Shown: positions 1 through 7,870 of the stretch, piece after piece
Layout: every line of letters begins with the position of its first letter
Numbering within the stretch: position 1 is the stretch's first letter
NCBI GenBank assembly: GCA_002104895.1
Contig: MCFG01000607.1
Coordinates: forward strand, 1 to 24,193
Length of the DNA: 24,193 nucleotides
Origin: Anaeromyces robustus
Taxonomy: Eukaryota > Neocallimastigomycota > Neocallimastigomycetes > Neocallimastigales > Neocallimastigaceae
Direction: 5' to 3'
Notes under the pieces: generated by a model
The model's input: the letters and a program-made list of their open reading frames with translations, nothing else
The model's database searches: none
What the model was told of the DNA's origin: nothing
Made by a program: the position numbers and the translations under genes

Positions 1-253
1 TAATAAAATACATGAATATTAATAAAGTTTATATGATATTGATAATAATAATAAGGGAAACTAAACTAAACTAAACTAAGATTTTAAACTAATAATAATA
101 CTAAGTTTGATAAAAATATTGATAAAATAGGTTTAATAGTTGAGATTCATTATTTAAGTTTTTCTTTTTCATTTTGATTTGTTTTTAACAAAATAACAGG
201 GTAAATTTTCAGGTGGTTTATCTTCATAAGGGAGGTATGCATCAACTTTAAAT
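1..253 (-). pseudogene. 3' end of a Gag-protease element (E0), first block
   Basis: This block matches the 3' untranslated region and last codons of the Gag-PR element E1 (about 4995-5272) almost base for base. The minus-strand reading frame ends at the stop in 169-171 with the same Pro-Pro-Glu-Asn-Leu type C-terminus as E1. The block is cut at 253/254 by solo LTR S1 and continues at 948-986 and 3863-4144. Seen: the collinear match with E1. Inferred: E0 was a full element whose 3' LTR lies left of the window. Confidence 0.75.
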
Positions 254-947
254 TGTCAAGACATCAAGTGCAATTGAAATTAGAATTTATAATTTCAATT
301 ATTTTGATATATAATATTATTATTTATTATAATAATTATTAATAATTTTTTATAATAATTATATATAATAATTATTATTATAATATTTTATTTTAAATAT
401 TATAATTTAAGATTATTTAAATAATCTAATAATATATTTTAATATATATATTATTTATATATATTCAATTATATTGAATAATATATTAATTTTATTACTA
501 TTTAATATCGATATTAATAACTTATTATATTACAAATTATTAATTATATTATACGTTAACGTATCACTTTAAATTAATGTATTAAATTAATGTATTAATA
601 TTTTATATTATATTTTATATTATTATTATCAAACTTACAAAGTATAAAAGAACATAACATAAAGTTATATTTAATGTTCTTTGTAAGGTTATTAACACCT
701 GAATTATATAGTTATATTAATATTATCAATATCTTATTTTTAAATAAAATTTACTATTAAAAAGTTAATCTTAAAGTGTTATTATTATTATTAAATAAAT
801 ATTGTGTTATTTGCATTACAATTAATTTAGTTATTATTTAAATATTATTTAATTATAAAAACTATTTAATTATAAAAACTATATAATTAGTCATTCGACC
901 TAGTAGACTTATTTAAATTAGAAAATAATCCAGTTGGAAACTTAACA
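254..947 (+). mobile_element. Solo LTR S1, TAAAT target duplication
   Basis: The sequence starts TGTCAAG and ends CTTAACA (imperfect inverted ends). It is flanked by identical TAAAT at 249-253 and 948-952, and E1 shows the uninterrupted target at about 5270. A TATA box and a GTAAGGTTATT start 11-mer set the orientation. The 11-mer differs by one base from that of M1's LTR, so S1 is probably a relative of the M1 LTR family. No ORF is present. An 11-bp perfect hairpin (AATTGAAATTA and its complement) lies about 18 bp from the LTR start. No clear A/B boxes are seen. Confidence 0.85.
643..693 (+). promoter_or_regulatory. S1 LTR TATA box and putative RNA start 11-mer
   Basis: TATAAAAG at 643-650 is followed 40 nt later by CTTT and then GTAAGGTTATT (683-693). 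This matches the TATA-to-start layout of every other LTR here. The predicted primer binding site of a full copy is AATAACCTTAC; it is not in this window. Confidence 0.65.
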
Positions 948-986
948 TAAATTCTTTAAATTTGTTGTTTTGTTTTCTTTTGTATT
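948..986 (-). pseudogene. E0 Gag-protease tail, second block
   Basis: This short block between S1 and T1 matches E1 at about 5268-5306. It ends in GTATT (982-986), which is repeated at 3863-3867 as T1's target-site duplication. Confidence 0.75.
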
Positions 987-1001
987 TGTAACGGTATCAA
1001 C

Positions 1002-2211
1002 ATGATGCAGGAAACATGTATATTCATAAACAATAAATATAATTAACTTATATACTAAATAATTATTACTAATGAATCAATAAAATTAAAAATAAAATAA
1101 TCTTTTGTTTAACTCTTCTTTTATTTATTATTCTTATTTTTAAATACAAATTATTGATCGTTTTATAAAAGAAAGAAAAATTATCCTCCTTTTATAATAC
1201 ATGAATTTTATTATTATAGTCTTTCGACTATTATTATTATTATTATTTATTTAATTAATCTAATTATTATTATTTATTTTATAATATAATTCTCTATTCT
1301 AAACATTATTTTCTAAGATTTATTTTAATATTAATTATTATTGTTATTATTATTTATTAATATTTTCTATTCTAATTATTAAATATTTTATTAATCTATT
1401 TAGTGTTTTAAATAAAAATTAAAAATAAATATTATACTTTTATACAGAAATACATTTAACTTCTGTATTATACATTTTATAAATAATTCATTTATTTTAT
1501 AATTAATTTTTATTATTTTATTTATTTTATTTTATTTTAATAATATACAGAATATTTATTTTCTGTATTTGTCCAGGGTTTTTAAGTTGGAGGGAAAGGA
1601 TAAGGGAAAAAGGGAAAAGAGTGGATAGTATTATTTAATTATAATTATTTATATATTTATTATTATAAATATTTATTATTATAATTATATTGAAGTATTA
1701 AATTTATTAAAGGTTAGAATTAGAAATATTAATAATTATTGTTATAAGAATATAAATAAAATGTATTAATAAAGTGTTATAAAATATTTGATATTGATAA
1801 AATATTATTTAAAATATTATTTATTATATATAAAGTTTATTATAAAATATTAATAAGATTTATTTAAAATATTAATAAAGATATAGAATTTATTATAAGA
1901 TATTAATAGGATTTATTTAATATAAAATATTAATAATATTTATTTATTATAAGAATATTGATAAAATTTATTATAAGAATATTAATTATAAAGTATTGAT
2001 AAAATTTATTTGATATTAATAAAATATTTATAATTTATTTTAAGATATTAATAAAATATTGATAATATAAAAATAATTTTTAATATAGATAAAATTATTA
2101 TGTTTTAAGATATTAATAATATTATAAAGAAGTTTTATTAAATGTTAGTTTATATGGGATAAAAGGTTTAAAAATATGGGTTTAGAAATAATGTGTATAT
2201 AAGGGAATATT
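1002..2211. mobile_element. U1: unidentified 1.2-kb insert inside the T1 5' LTR
   Basis: The 3' LTR of T1 reads through this point without interruption. Here the LTR is split, and GTATCAAC at 994-1001 recurs as GTATCAAAC at 2212-2220, an apparent 8-9-bp target duplication with one extra base. I see no terminal inverted repeats, no TG/CA ends, no poly-A end and no long ORF. It holds two copies of an 8-bp hairpin ATACAGAA/TTCTGTAT (1442-1468, 1545-1568) and a purine-rich stretch at 1590-1626. Class unknown; a non-autonomous DNA transposon is one option. Confidence 0.55.
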
Positions 2212-2233
2212 GTATCAAACAACGACATTAAGG

Positions 2234-2304
2234 AACTTCGTGGCTCAACGGTAACTACTTCTACCTATATCATAGATATCACTGGTTCGAATCCTACTTT
2301 TACC
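2234..2304 (+). promoter_or_regulatory. tRNA-like Pol III unit in T1 5' LTR
   Basis: The A box is TGGCTCAACGG at 2241 and the B box GGTTCGAATCC at 2284-2294, 43 nt apart, followed by TTTT and TTTTT runs. The acceptor arm does not pair, so this is a tRNA-like promoter and not a tRNA gene. Confidence 0.65.
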
Positions 2305-2572
2305 TTTTTGATTTGGAAAATTATTCATTTATTTAGTTATTAATACATTTGTTCATTTACTTATTTTATTAATAGAATTATTTAGTCTATAGTTATTCAT
2401 TCACTTAGTTAGATTTATTTAGATATTAGTTATTCGTTCACTTAGATATAAATACGATTTTATTTAGATACTAATTATGTATTCACTTAATTATAGTAAT
2501 AGTTAAATAATTAAATATTTTGTTATTTAAATAAGTAAACCAATCACGTAATGATTTAGAATAAGTCTTGAA

Positions 2573-2619
2573 TATAAAAGAAATGTATTAATATTATTTT
2601 TACTCTTTGAGTCATTATT
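2573..2619 (+). promoter_or_regulatory. T1 5' LTR TATA box and RNA start 11-mer
   Basis: TATAAAAG (2573-2580) lies 36 nt upstream of GAGTCATTATT (2609-2619), preceded by CTTT. The 11-mer is the exact reverse complement of 2777-2787. Confidence 0.75.
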
Positions 2620-2777
2620 AATAAGAAAAATATTAAATATTTAAATATTAAATAAAATACAAAATAAATCCATAAACATTATGTTTTAATATTGTGTTGT
2701 TTATTTTGTTTGTTTATTTTATTTTAATTATTGAAATACTACAACAACCTAGTGAATTTCTCACTAAGTTCGTTACA

Positions 2778-2787
2778 ATAATGACTC
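2778..2787 (+). promoter_or_regulatory. T1 self-priming primer binding site
   Basis: ATAATGACTC directly follows the LTR. With the last LTR base it forms AATAATGACTC, the perfect complement of the RNA start GAGTCATTATT. It does not begin with TGG, so ordinary tRNA priming is unlikely. Confidence 0.8.
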
Positions 2788-3275
2788 CCGTTGCAAAACA
2801 TTCACTACCTTGTTGTAGTATCCCTTTGTCAACGTAACCATTGTTAACATTATTAATTTTATTATTTAATATTAATATTTAGAAATTTCAATAATTATGA
2901 AAATTTTTCTGAACGATAATGCATCCATCGAGCTTTGGACCTAAAGGTTTTGAATGCACTCATCCATCAAGAATTAAGGAAAAAGTCATCAAAATAAGTG
3001 CATTTCTATCAAGAGGAGGATGTTAGCTACTTTTTGGACTATTAAACTCTCTGATATCGCTCTTGAATCGCTAGAAACTACCTTTTTTAGATTTTGGAAA
3101 CTACTTCTTAGCATACAACTCGCTTGCATTGGACAGCTCTTAGTGTGAATAATATTTTTGTTTTTTCTTAGTTTTCTTTAGTTTTCGTTATAGTTTTCGG
3201 TTATTCGCAACTTACAGATTCTGATTTCCATTTTAGACAAGGTTTTCTATTCTATTGATCGTCTGGAATCCGATC
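2788..3275 (+). other. T1 internal region, no gag or pol
   Basis: This stretch has no convincing gene. The last frame before the 3' LTR reads about 30 codons ending Leu-Arg-Arg-Gly-Val-Leu-stop across the polypurine tract. It could be the remnant of a longer pol reading frame lost by internal deletion, but I recognise no domain in it. A second purine-rich patch (caagaggaggatg) lies near 3010. Confidence 0.4.
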
Positions 3276-3290
3276 TTCGAAGGGGGGTAT
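3276..3290 (+). promoter_or_regulatory. T1 polypurine tract
   Basis: cgaaggggggtat abuts the 3' LTR start TGTAACGG. The position and purine run are as expected for the plus-strand DNA primer. Confidence 0.75.
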
Positions 3291-3318
3291 TGTAACGGTA
3301 TCAACAACGACATTAAGG

Positions 3319-3389
3319 AACTTCGTGGCTCAACGGTAACTACTTCTACCTTTATCATAGATATCACTGGTTCGAATCCTACTTTTACC
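3319..3389 (+). promoter_or_regulatory. tRNA-like Pol III unit in T1 3' LTR
   Basis: The A box starts at 3326 (TGGCTCAACGG), LTR position 36. The B box GGTTCGAATCC is at 3369-3379, and T4 and T5 runs follow within 20 nt. Confidence 0.65.
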
Positions 3390-3657
3390 TTTTTGATTTG
3401 GAAAATTATTCATTTATTTAGTTATTAATACATTTGTTCATTTACTTATTTTATTAATAGAATTATTTAGTCTATAATTATTCATTCACTTAGTTAGATT
3501 TATTTAGATATTAGTTATTCGTTCACTTAGATATAAATACGATTTTATTTAAATACTAATTATGTATTCACTTAATTATAGTAATAGTTAAATAATTAAA
3601 TATTTTGTTATTTAAATAAGTAAACCAATCACGTAATGATTTAGAATAAGTCTTGAA

Positions 3658-3704
3658 TATAAAAGAAATGTATTAATATTATTTTTACTCTTTGAGTCAT
3701 TATT
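3658..3704 (+). promoter_or_regulatory. T1 3' LTR TATA box and start 11-mer
   Basis: TATAAAAG at 3658-3665 and GAGTCATTATT at 3694-3704, the same 36-nt spacing as in the 5' copy. Confidence 0.7.
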
Positions 3705-3862
3705 AATAAGAAAAATATTAAATATTTAAATATTAAATAAAATACAAAATAAATCCATAAACATTATGTTTTAATATTGTGTTATTTATTTTGTTTGTTT
3801 ATTTTATTTTAATTATTGAAATACTACAACAACCTAGTGAATTTCTCACTAAGTTCGTTACA

Positions 3863-4144
3863 GTATTTAATTGATTTTGAATAAAAATTTGAATTTGATT
3901 TATTCTTATTATTCACACTCTCCTTCGAAAAGATTGGATTATTGGGTTTTGAAAAATTAATATTTTGAATAGGTTGATTTGAAGAATTTGATTTTGAGCA
4001 AGAATTAGGATTGCCAGAGGAAACAGATTGATTACCAGATTTCAGATTATTACAAGAATTATTATTAAAAGAATCGTTACTAAGATTAACAGAGTTACAA
4101 GGAGAATTACTAGAGTTAACAGGATTACAAGAATTTGTACTAAG
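3863..4144 (-). pseudogene. E0 Gag-protease tail, third block (5'-truncated)
   Basis: The minus-strand reading is open and encodes the Asn/Ser/Cys-rich tail that follows the protease in E1, nearly identical to 5405-5668. Relative to E1 it keeps one base that E1 has lost near 5565, so E0 shows the original frame. It lacks the 31 codons E1 has between two Ser-Lys-Ser repeats (about 5320-5405), an in-frame deletion between short direct repeats. It stops at 4144, where a family-1 LTR begins; the Gag and protease parts of E0 are absent. Confidence 0.75.
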
Positions 4145-4453
4145 TGTAACGGAACGGTAGTTCCAATATTACAATTGACACCAAAATCTGAAGTAAACAC
4201 AAACAAAATAAAATTTAAAATAAAAGATACTTATTGCAATATCAGAACACCTTTCCTTTGTTAACCTGAAAGGTCGGTGTCGAGATATATATATTAGTAA
4301 AATTTAGTTTTAAGTTTTATTTTATTTTTATTTAAAATATGTTTTATTAGAATTTAGTTTTATTAATTATTAAAAATTAATAATAACTAATCTTTGTAGT
4401 ATTTCAAACTACTTATGAATTAATTATTACTAATATATATAAAGTTATAAAAG

Positions 4454-4505
4454 AATAAAAGCACAAAGAAAAATATTTTAATTAAAAGTTTTACACCTAT
4501 TTATA
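4454..4505 (-). promoter_or_regulatory. E1 3' LTR TATA box and start 11-mer
   Basis: TATAAATA (4505-4498, minus) is 41 nt upstream of GTGCTTTTATT (4464-4454). Confidence 0.7.
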
Positions 4506-4757
4506 CTTTTTGCGGAAAAATAGTTTTAAAAATAAAAGTTCATAAAAAATAATAAAAATTGCTGGAAACTAAGATATTTTGTTATAAAATGAATCTCATA
4601 GAAAAATAAAGAAATATTATATAATTTTTTCTTAAAGTTTCTAATTCTATTCCATGTAATTCTATAAAGAAATACAGAAATAAAATACAGAAACAAATAC
4701 AGAATAAAATACAGAAATTTATAATAAATAAATTTAAAATAAATTTTTATAAAATTT

Positions 4758-4830
4758 GGAACAAGGTGTGAGTCGAACCCAGAGTGTTCGCCCAGATGGT
4801 CATAGTTACTAACCACTAGACCATGGTTAC
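4758..4830 (-). promoter_or_regulatory. tRNA-like Pol III unit in E1 3' LTR
   Basis: The A box region TGGTCTAGTGGTTAG lies at LTR position 36 and the B box GGTTCGACTCA 44 nt downstream. A T4 run follows. The A box string resembles that of eukaryotic tRNA-Asp and tRNA-Glu genes as I recall them. Confidence 0.7.
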
Positions 4831-4858
4831 TATTTTACTAATTGAGGGATTCGTTACA

Positions 4859-4873
4859 TGGTCCTCCTTCAGG
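4859..4873 (-). promoter_or_regulatory. E1 polypurine tract
   Basis: The minus strand reads CCTGAAGGAGGACCA immediately before the 3' LTR. The identical stretch precedes E2's 3' LTR at 17023-17037. Confidence 0.75.
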
Positions 4874-5188
4874 ATTCGGATACCAGACGAATCTTAAAAC
4901 TAGGCTAAACTATACTAAAAAAAATTTTAACTAAATTTTTAAACTATACTAAAACTATACTATATAGGTGTAAAAATAATATAATTTGATATTAATAAAA
5001 ATACATGAATATTAATTAAAATACATGAATATTAATAAAGTTTACATGATATTGATAATATTATGACTAAACTAAACTAAGCTAAAATTTTAAACTAATA
5101 ATAATAACAATAAGTTTGATATTAATAAAGAATAAAATATTGATAAAATATATTTAATAATTGAGATTCATTATTTAAGTTTTTCTTT
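4874..5188 (-). other. E1 3' untranslated region
   Basis: AT-rich sequence with aaacta and ttgatattaataaa repeats. It is shared with 1-168 (E0) and in part with 17040-17400 (E2). I see no gene. Confidence 0.6.
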
Positions 5189-5449
5189 TCATTTTGATTT
5201 ATTTTTAACAAAGTAACAAAGTAAATTTTCAGGTGGTTTATCTTCATAAGGGAGGTATGCATCAACTTTAAATTCTTTAAATTTGTTGTTTTGTTTTCTT
5301 TTGTATTTAATTGATTTTGAATTACAGATTACAAAGTATGAAGAGTTGTTAATAATTTCTTTTGAATTTGCTAAGAAAAAATTTTGACATGTAGAATATT
5401 TATTTGATTTTGAATAAAAATTTGAATTTGATTTATTTTTATCATTCAC
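5189..5449 (-). pseudogene. C-terminal tail of the E1 Gag-PR protein, out of frame
   Basis: An 86-codon minus-strand frame, Asn/Ser/Lys-rich, ending Pro-Pro-Glu-Asn-Leu-Leu-Cys-Tyr-Phe. Its ATG overlaps the end of the Gag-PR frame by four bases, but comparison with E0 shows it is not a separate gene. In E0 the same residues follow the protease in one frame, and E1 has lost one base near 5562-5567, which pushes this tail out of frame. Function of the tail unknown. It occupies the place where E2 has reverse transcriptase and is unlike any E2 segment I can see. Confidence 0.65.
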
Positions 5450-7122
5450 ACTCTCCTTCGAAAAGATTGGATTATTAGGTTTTGAAAAATTATTATTTTG
5501 AATAGGTTGATTTGAAGAATTTGATTTTGAGCAAGAATAAGGATTGCCAGAGGAAACAGATTGATACCAGATTTCAGATTATTACAAGAATTATTATTAA
5601 AAGAATCGTTACTAAGATTAACAGAGTTACAAGGAGAATTACTAGAGTTAACTGGATTACAAGAATTTGTACTAAGATTAACAGGATTATTACAAGAATT
5701 TTTTTTAGGAAGTACACAAGAGTTAGAAACATAAGTTGGTTTATTATTATTTTTCAAAGGTTGTGAATTAATTGATTTTGTACGTTCTGAGTGGAAACAA
5801 GAAGTATTACAGAAAGATTTATTGCCAGAGTGATTATCAAGATTATTATTATTTTTAGAATGAGGTTTACAAGATTTATCAGATTTTGTATTTTGAGAAT
5901 TCGTCACGAATGAATTTGGGAGTATTAAACAATTTGAAAGACAGTAATTTGAATTGAAAGTTATTTCTTTAGTTGTAAAATTGATAGAGGGATTGTGAGT
6001 TACGAGCCAATCTATTCCAAGAATACCACAATACGAAGGTAGATCCACAATATAGAATTCTGTTTTACAAAGGTGATTTTTATATTTCAACGAGATGGGA
6101 TAAGTTTTACCAAAAATTGTTTGATTTCCGGCTACTCCAGAAACGGCAGGAAAAGTGGAATCTGAGTCGAAAGGAATATTGTTTTCTTTAGCAAAGTGTA
6201 TATCCATAAGATTTAATTGAGAACCTGAATCGATGAGTAGTTTAGCATTGCAAGAAGAGTTTAAAGTTTGTAGATTGAATTCGGCAACTGGAGCATTCAA
6301 AGATGGATCATCAGAAAGTCTAGGTCTTGGTTTTGATTTGGATTCTGGATTGGAAATAAAAGCATTGCTGGAAGAGGGTTTATTGTCATCTTCATTCACT
6401 TTATTCTTTAAAGGGCAATTATTAACTTGATGATTTTTTGATCCACAGTAGAAACAAAGATGTTCTTTTCTTCTTCTTTCTTTTTCTTCACGAGTTATTG
6501 TTTCATTAGATTTACTTGAGGAAAATTGAAAAGAGTTAGCATGACGGCCAAAAGAATGATTACTTGAATTATTTGATTTAAAATATTGATTATGCGTAGA
6601 AAGTCTTAAATCTATACGAGAAGCTATGGTTTGAAGAGAGAATAAGGATTGTGGTCCAGGAAACATTTCTAAGATTCTGGTTGCAATATTGTCGTTTAAT
6701 CCTGCGAGAAAAGCATCCATTTTAGCAGCTTCATTCCAAGAAGAGTCATCTGCGTATTTATTGAACTCCAGGATGTAGCTTCTTACATCTCCAAGACGTC
6801 TCTGTTTAATGGTTCTGAGCTTTTGGTTTGCTATGAAGGTTGAATCATAATTTCCAAAGGTAGCTTTAAACTTGGATATAAACGCTTCATAGTCATCTAA
6901 ACATGGGTCCACATTTTCAATTAAAGTTGCGGCCCAATTCATTGCAGAACCGTAAAGTCTGGAAATGATGTATGCAACCTTAACTGGATCTTCAGAAAAT
7001 TTCTCTGGTTGCAACATGAAGACAAGGTTCATTTTTGCAAGGAAGCCTTTAAAGAAACGACGGTCTCCAGCGAATCCATCTTTGTACATAACGTTTAGAT
7101 TGAGAAAGTTATCTTCGTTCAT
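5446..7122 (-). CDS. Gag-protease polyprotein of E1
   Basis: The 558-residue frame starts at an ATG that follows an AT-rich leader. Residues 1-175 are a Retrotrans_gag-like capsid domain (Trp63, KLRTIKQRRLGDVRSYI near 101-117, FLAGLND near 138-144). A CCHC zinc knuckle lies at C223, C226, H231, C236 for RNA binding. A retropepsin-like domain covers about 280-400, with catalytic Asp-Ser-Gly at 298-300 and ILGIDW at 367-372. From about 405 the chain is an Asn/Ser/Cys-rich repeat. The last 39 residues (520-558) come from a 1-nt deletion near 5565 and are unlike the E0 copy. No reverse transcriptase follows. Gag and PR are clearly related to E2's. Expected role: assemble particles and self-process, with replication enzymes from E2-like elements. 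Confidence 0.88.
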   Translation of the reverse strand: MNEDNFLNLNVMYKDGFAGDRRFFKGFLAKMNLVFMLQPEKFSEDPVKVAYIISRLYGSAMNWAATLIENVDPCLDDYEAFISKFKATFGNYDSTFIANQKLRTIKQRRLGDVRSYILEFNKYADDSSWNEAAKMDAFLAGLNDNIATRILEMFPGPQSLFSLQTIASRIDLRLSTHNQYFKSNNSSNHSFGRHANSFQFSSSKSNETITREEKERRRKEHLCFYCGSKNHQVNNCPLKNKVNEDDNKPSSSNAFISNPESKSKPRPRLSDDPSLNAPVAEFNLQTLNSSCNAKLLIDSGSQLNLMDIHFAKENNIPFDSDSTFPAVSGVAGNQTIFGKTYPISLKYKNHLCKTEFYIVDLPSYCGILGIDWLVTHNPSINFTTKEITFNSNYCLSNCLILPNSFVTNSQNTKSDKSCKPHSKNNNNLDNHSGNKSFCNTSCFHSERTKSINSQPLKNNNKPTYVSNSCVLPKKNSCNNPVNLSTNSCNPVNSSNSPCNSVNLSNDSFNNNSCNNLKSGINLFPLAILILAQNQILQINLFKIIIFQNLIIQSFRRRV

Positions 7123-7470
7123 TTTTATTTGATTAATTTATTATTGGTCTCGACTAGGGATTCAAATTGTTTATTAAGGTAAATTTAAATTTTAATTTCG
7201 CTTTTTATGCCTTACAACTCAAAAATAAACCGGCAAAAGCTACTAACTAGAGGTATATACTAGACCTCGAAATAAATATTAAAACTATATAATTAAAGTC
7301 GCTTCACCTTCACGACCAACCTCCAGCCTTCGGTGACTGAAGTTCCTTATTTGCCAGAGCTTACGAAGGTATTGAACTTGAACGTCCGATATTGCAGTGC
7401 TTTTTATCACACAACAATTCCTTCCCCCAAGAAAGCGTGCTTTTCACACTACCCACTTTTATCAATACCT

Positions 7471-7519
7471 AAGTAACTAATTGACTATAGTTTCTTAACC
7501 TACTAGAAACTAGTTACTT
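7471..7519 (-). promoter_or_regulatory. Nested hairpin in the E1 leader
   Basis: AAGTAACTA (7471-7479) pairs perfectly with TAGTTACTT (7511-7519). Inside it GTTTCT (7490-7495) pairs with AGAAAC (7505-7510). The two helices abut at 7510/7511. Role unknown; packaging or dimerisation is a guess. Confidence 0.45.
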
Positions 7520-7837
7520 ACGCCAAACACTCTGTATATGAGCTCTAAACGCTCCTAGTATATTTTACAAATAATTTACCTTAAAAATTAAATAAATATT
7601 TGATTACACAGAAGTTTACAAAGATGTTTTTTTCTTTTAATAATTTTTTCTATTTCACACTGCTGTTCTTTCAGTTTATCAACTTACTCGAGCTAAATGT
7701 AGGACTTACGTCTGAGCCTACCAGCGAGGGCCAATGTGAAACTCGAAATTTAATTATAAAAGAAAAGAAGGACAGTATAAAAATAAGGATCCTCAGAATG
7801 ATTCTCCTTATTAAAAATTTTATTAAGTTTATAAATA

Positions 7838-7841
<4 letters not shown>

Positions 7842-7870
<29 letters not shown>
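7842..7870. repeat. T29 homopolymer
   Basis: An uninterrupted run of 29 T on the plus strand within the E1 leader. Confidence 0.95.

Larger units (their letters stand above)
2212..2777 (+). repeat. T1 5' LTR, main part (LTR family 2)
   Basis: This is nearly identical to the 3' LTR at 3291-3862 apart from its first 15 bases, which are displaced to 987-1001 by U1. It contains a tRNA-like unit, a TATA box and the start 11-mer, and ends CGTTACA at 2777 directly against the primer binding site. Confidence 0.9.
987..3862 (+). mobile_element. T1: short non-autonomous LTR retrotransposon (TRIM-like)
   Basis: The element begins TGTAACGGTATCAAC and ends AAGTTCGTTACA, flanked by a perfect 5-bp duplication GTATT (982-986, 3863-3867). 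E1 at about 5303-5312 gives the empty site. The 5' LTR is 987-1001 plus 2212-2777, split by insert U1; the 3' LTR is 3291-3862. Only about four substitutions separate the two LTRs over some 560 bp, so insertion is recent on that scale. The 513-bp interior keeps a primer binding site and polypurine tract but no gag or pol, so T1 would need proteins supplied in trans. The family is LTR family 2. Confidence 0.85.
3291..3862 (+). repeat. T1 3' LTR (LTR family 2)
   Basis: An intact 572-bp LTR from TGTAACGG to CGTTACA, followed by the GTATT duplication. It carries a tRNA-like unit (3319-3389), a TATA box (3658) and the start 11-mer (3694-3704). Confidence 0.9.
4145..4858 (-). repeat. E1 3' LTR (LTR family 1)
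   Basis: On the minus strand it runs from TGTAACGAATCCC to CCGTTCCGTTACA. It contains a tRNA-like unit, TATA box, start 11-mer and the conserved ACCTTTC/GAAAGGT hairpin. A polypurine tract just upstream on the minus strand marks it as the 3' LTR. Confidence 0.9.

Noticed and set aside
4526-4816. Small ORFs within family-1 LTRs (also 4028-4264, 8621-8809, 14274-14564, 16011-16286).
   Set aside because: They overlap tRNA-like, promoter and AT-rich LTR sequence, show no domain and are not kept as frames in all copies.
4859-4880. TGG right after an LTR end, looking like a tRNA-type primer binding site on the plus strand (also at 17023).
   Set aside because: The LTR and genes run on the minus strand. 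Read that way it is a purine-rich tract before the 3' LTR, and the real primer sites follow the self-priming rule.
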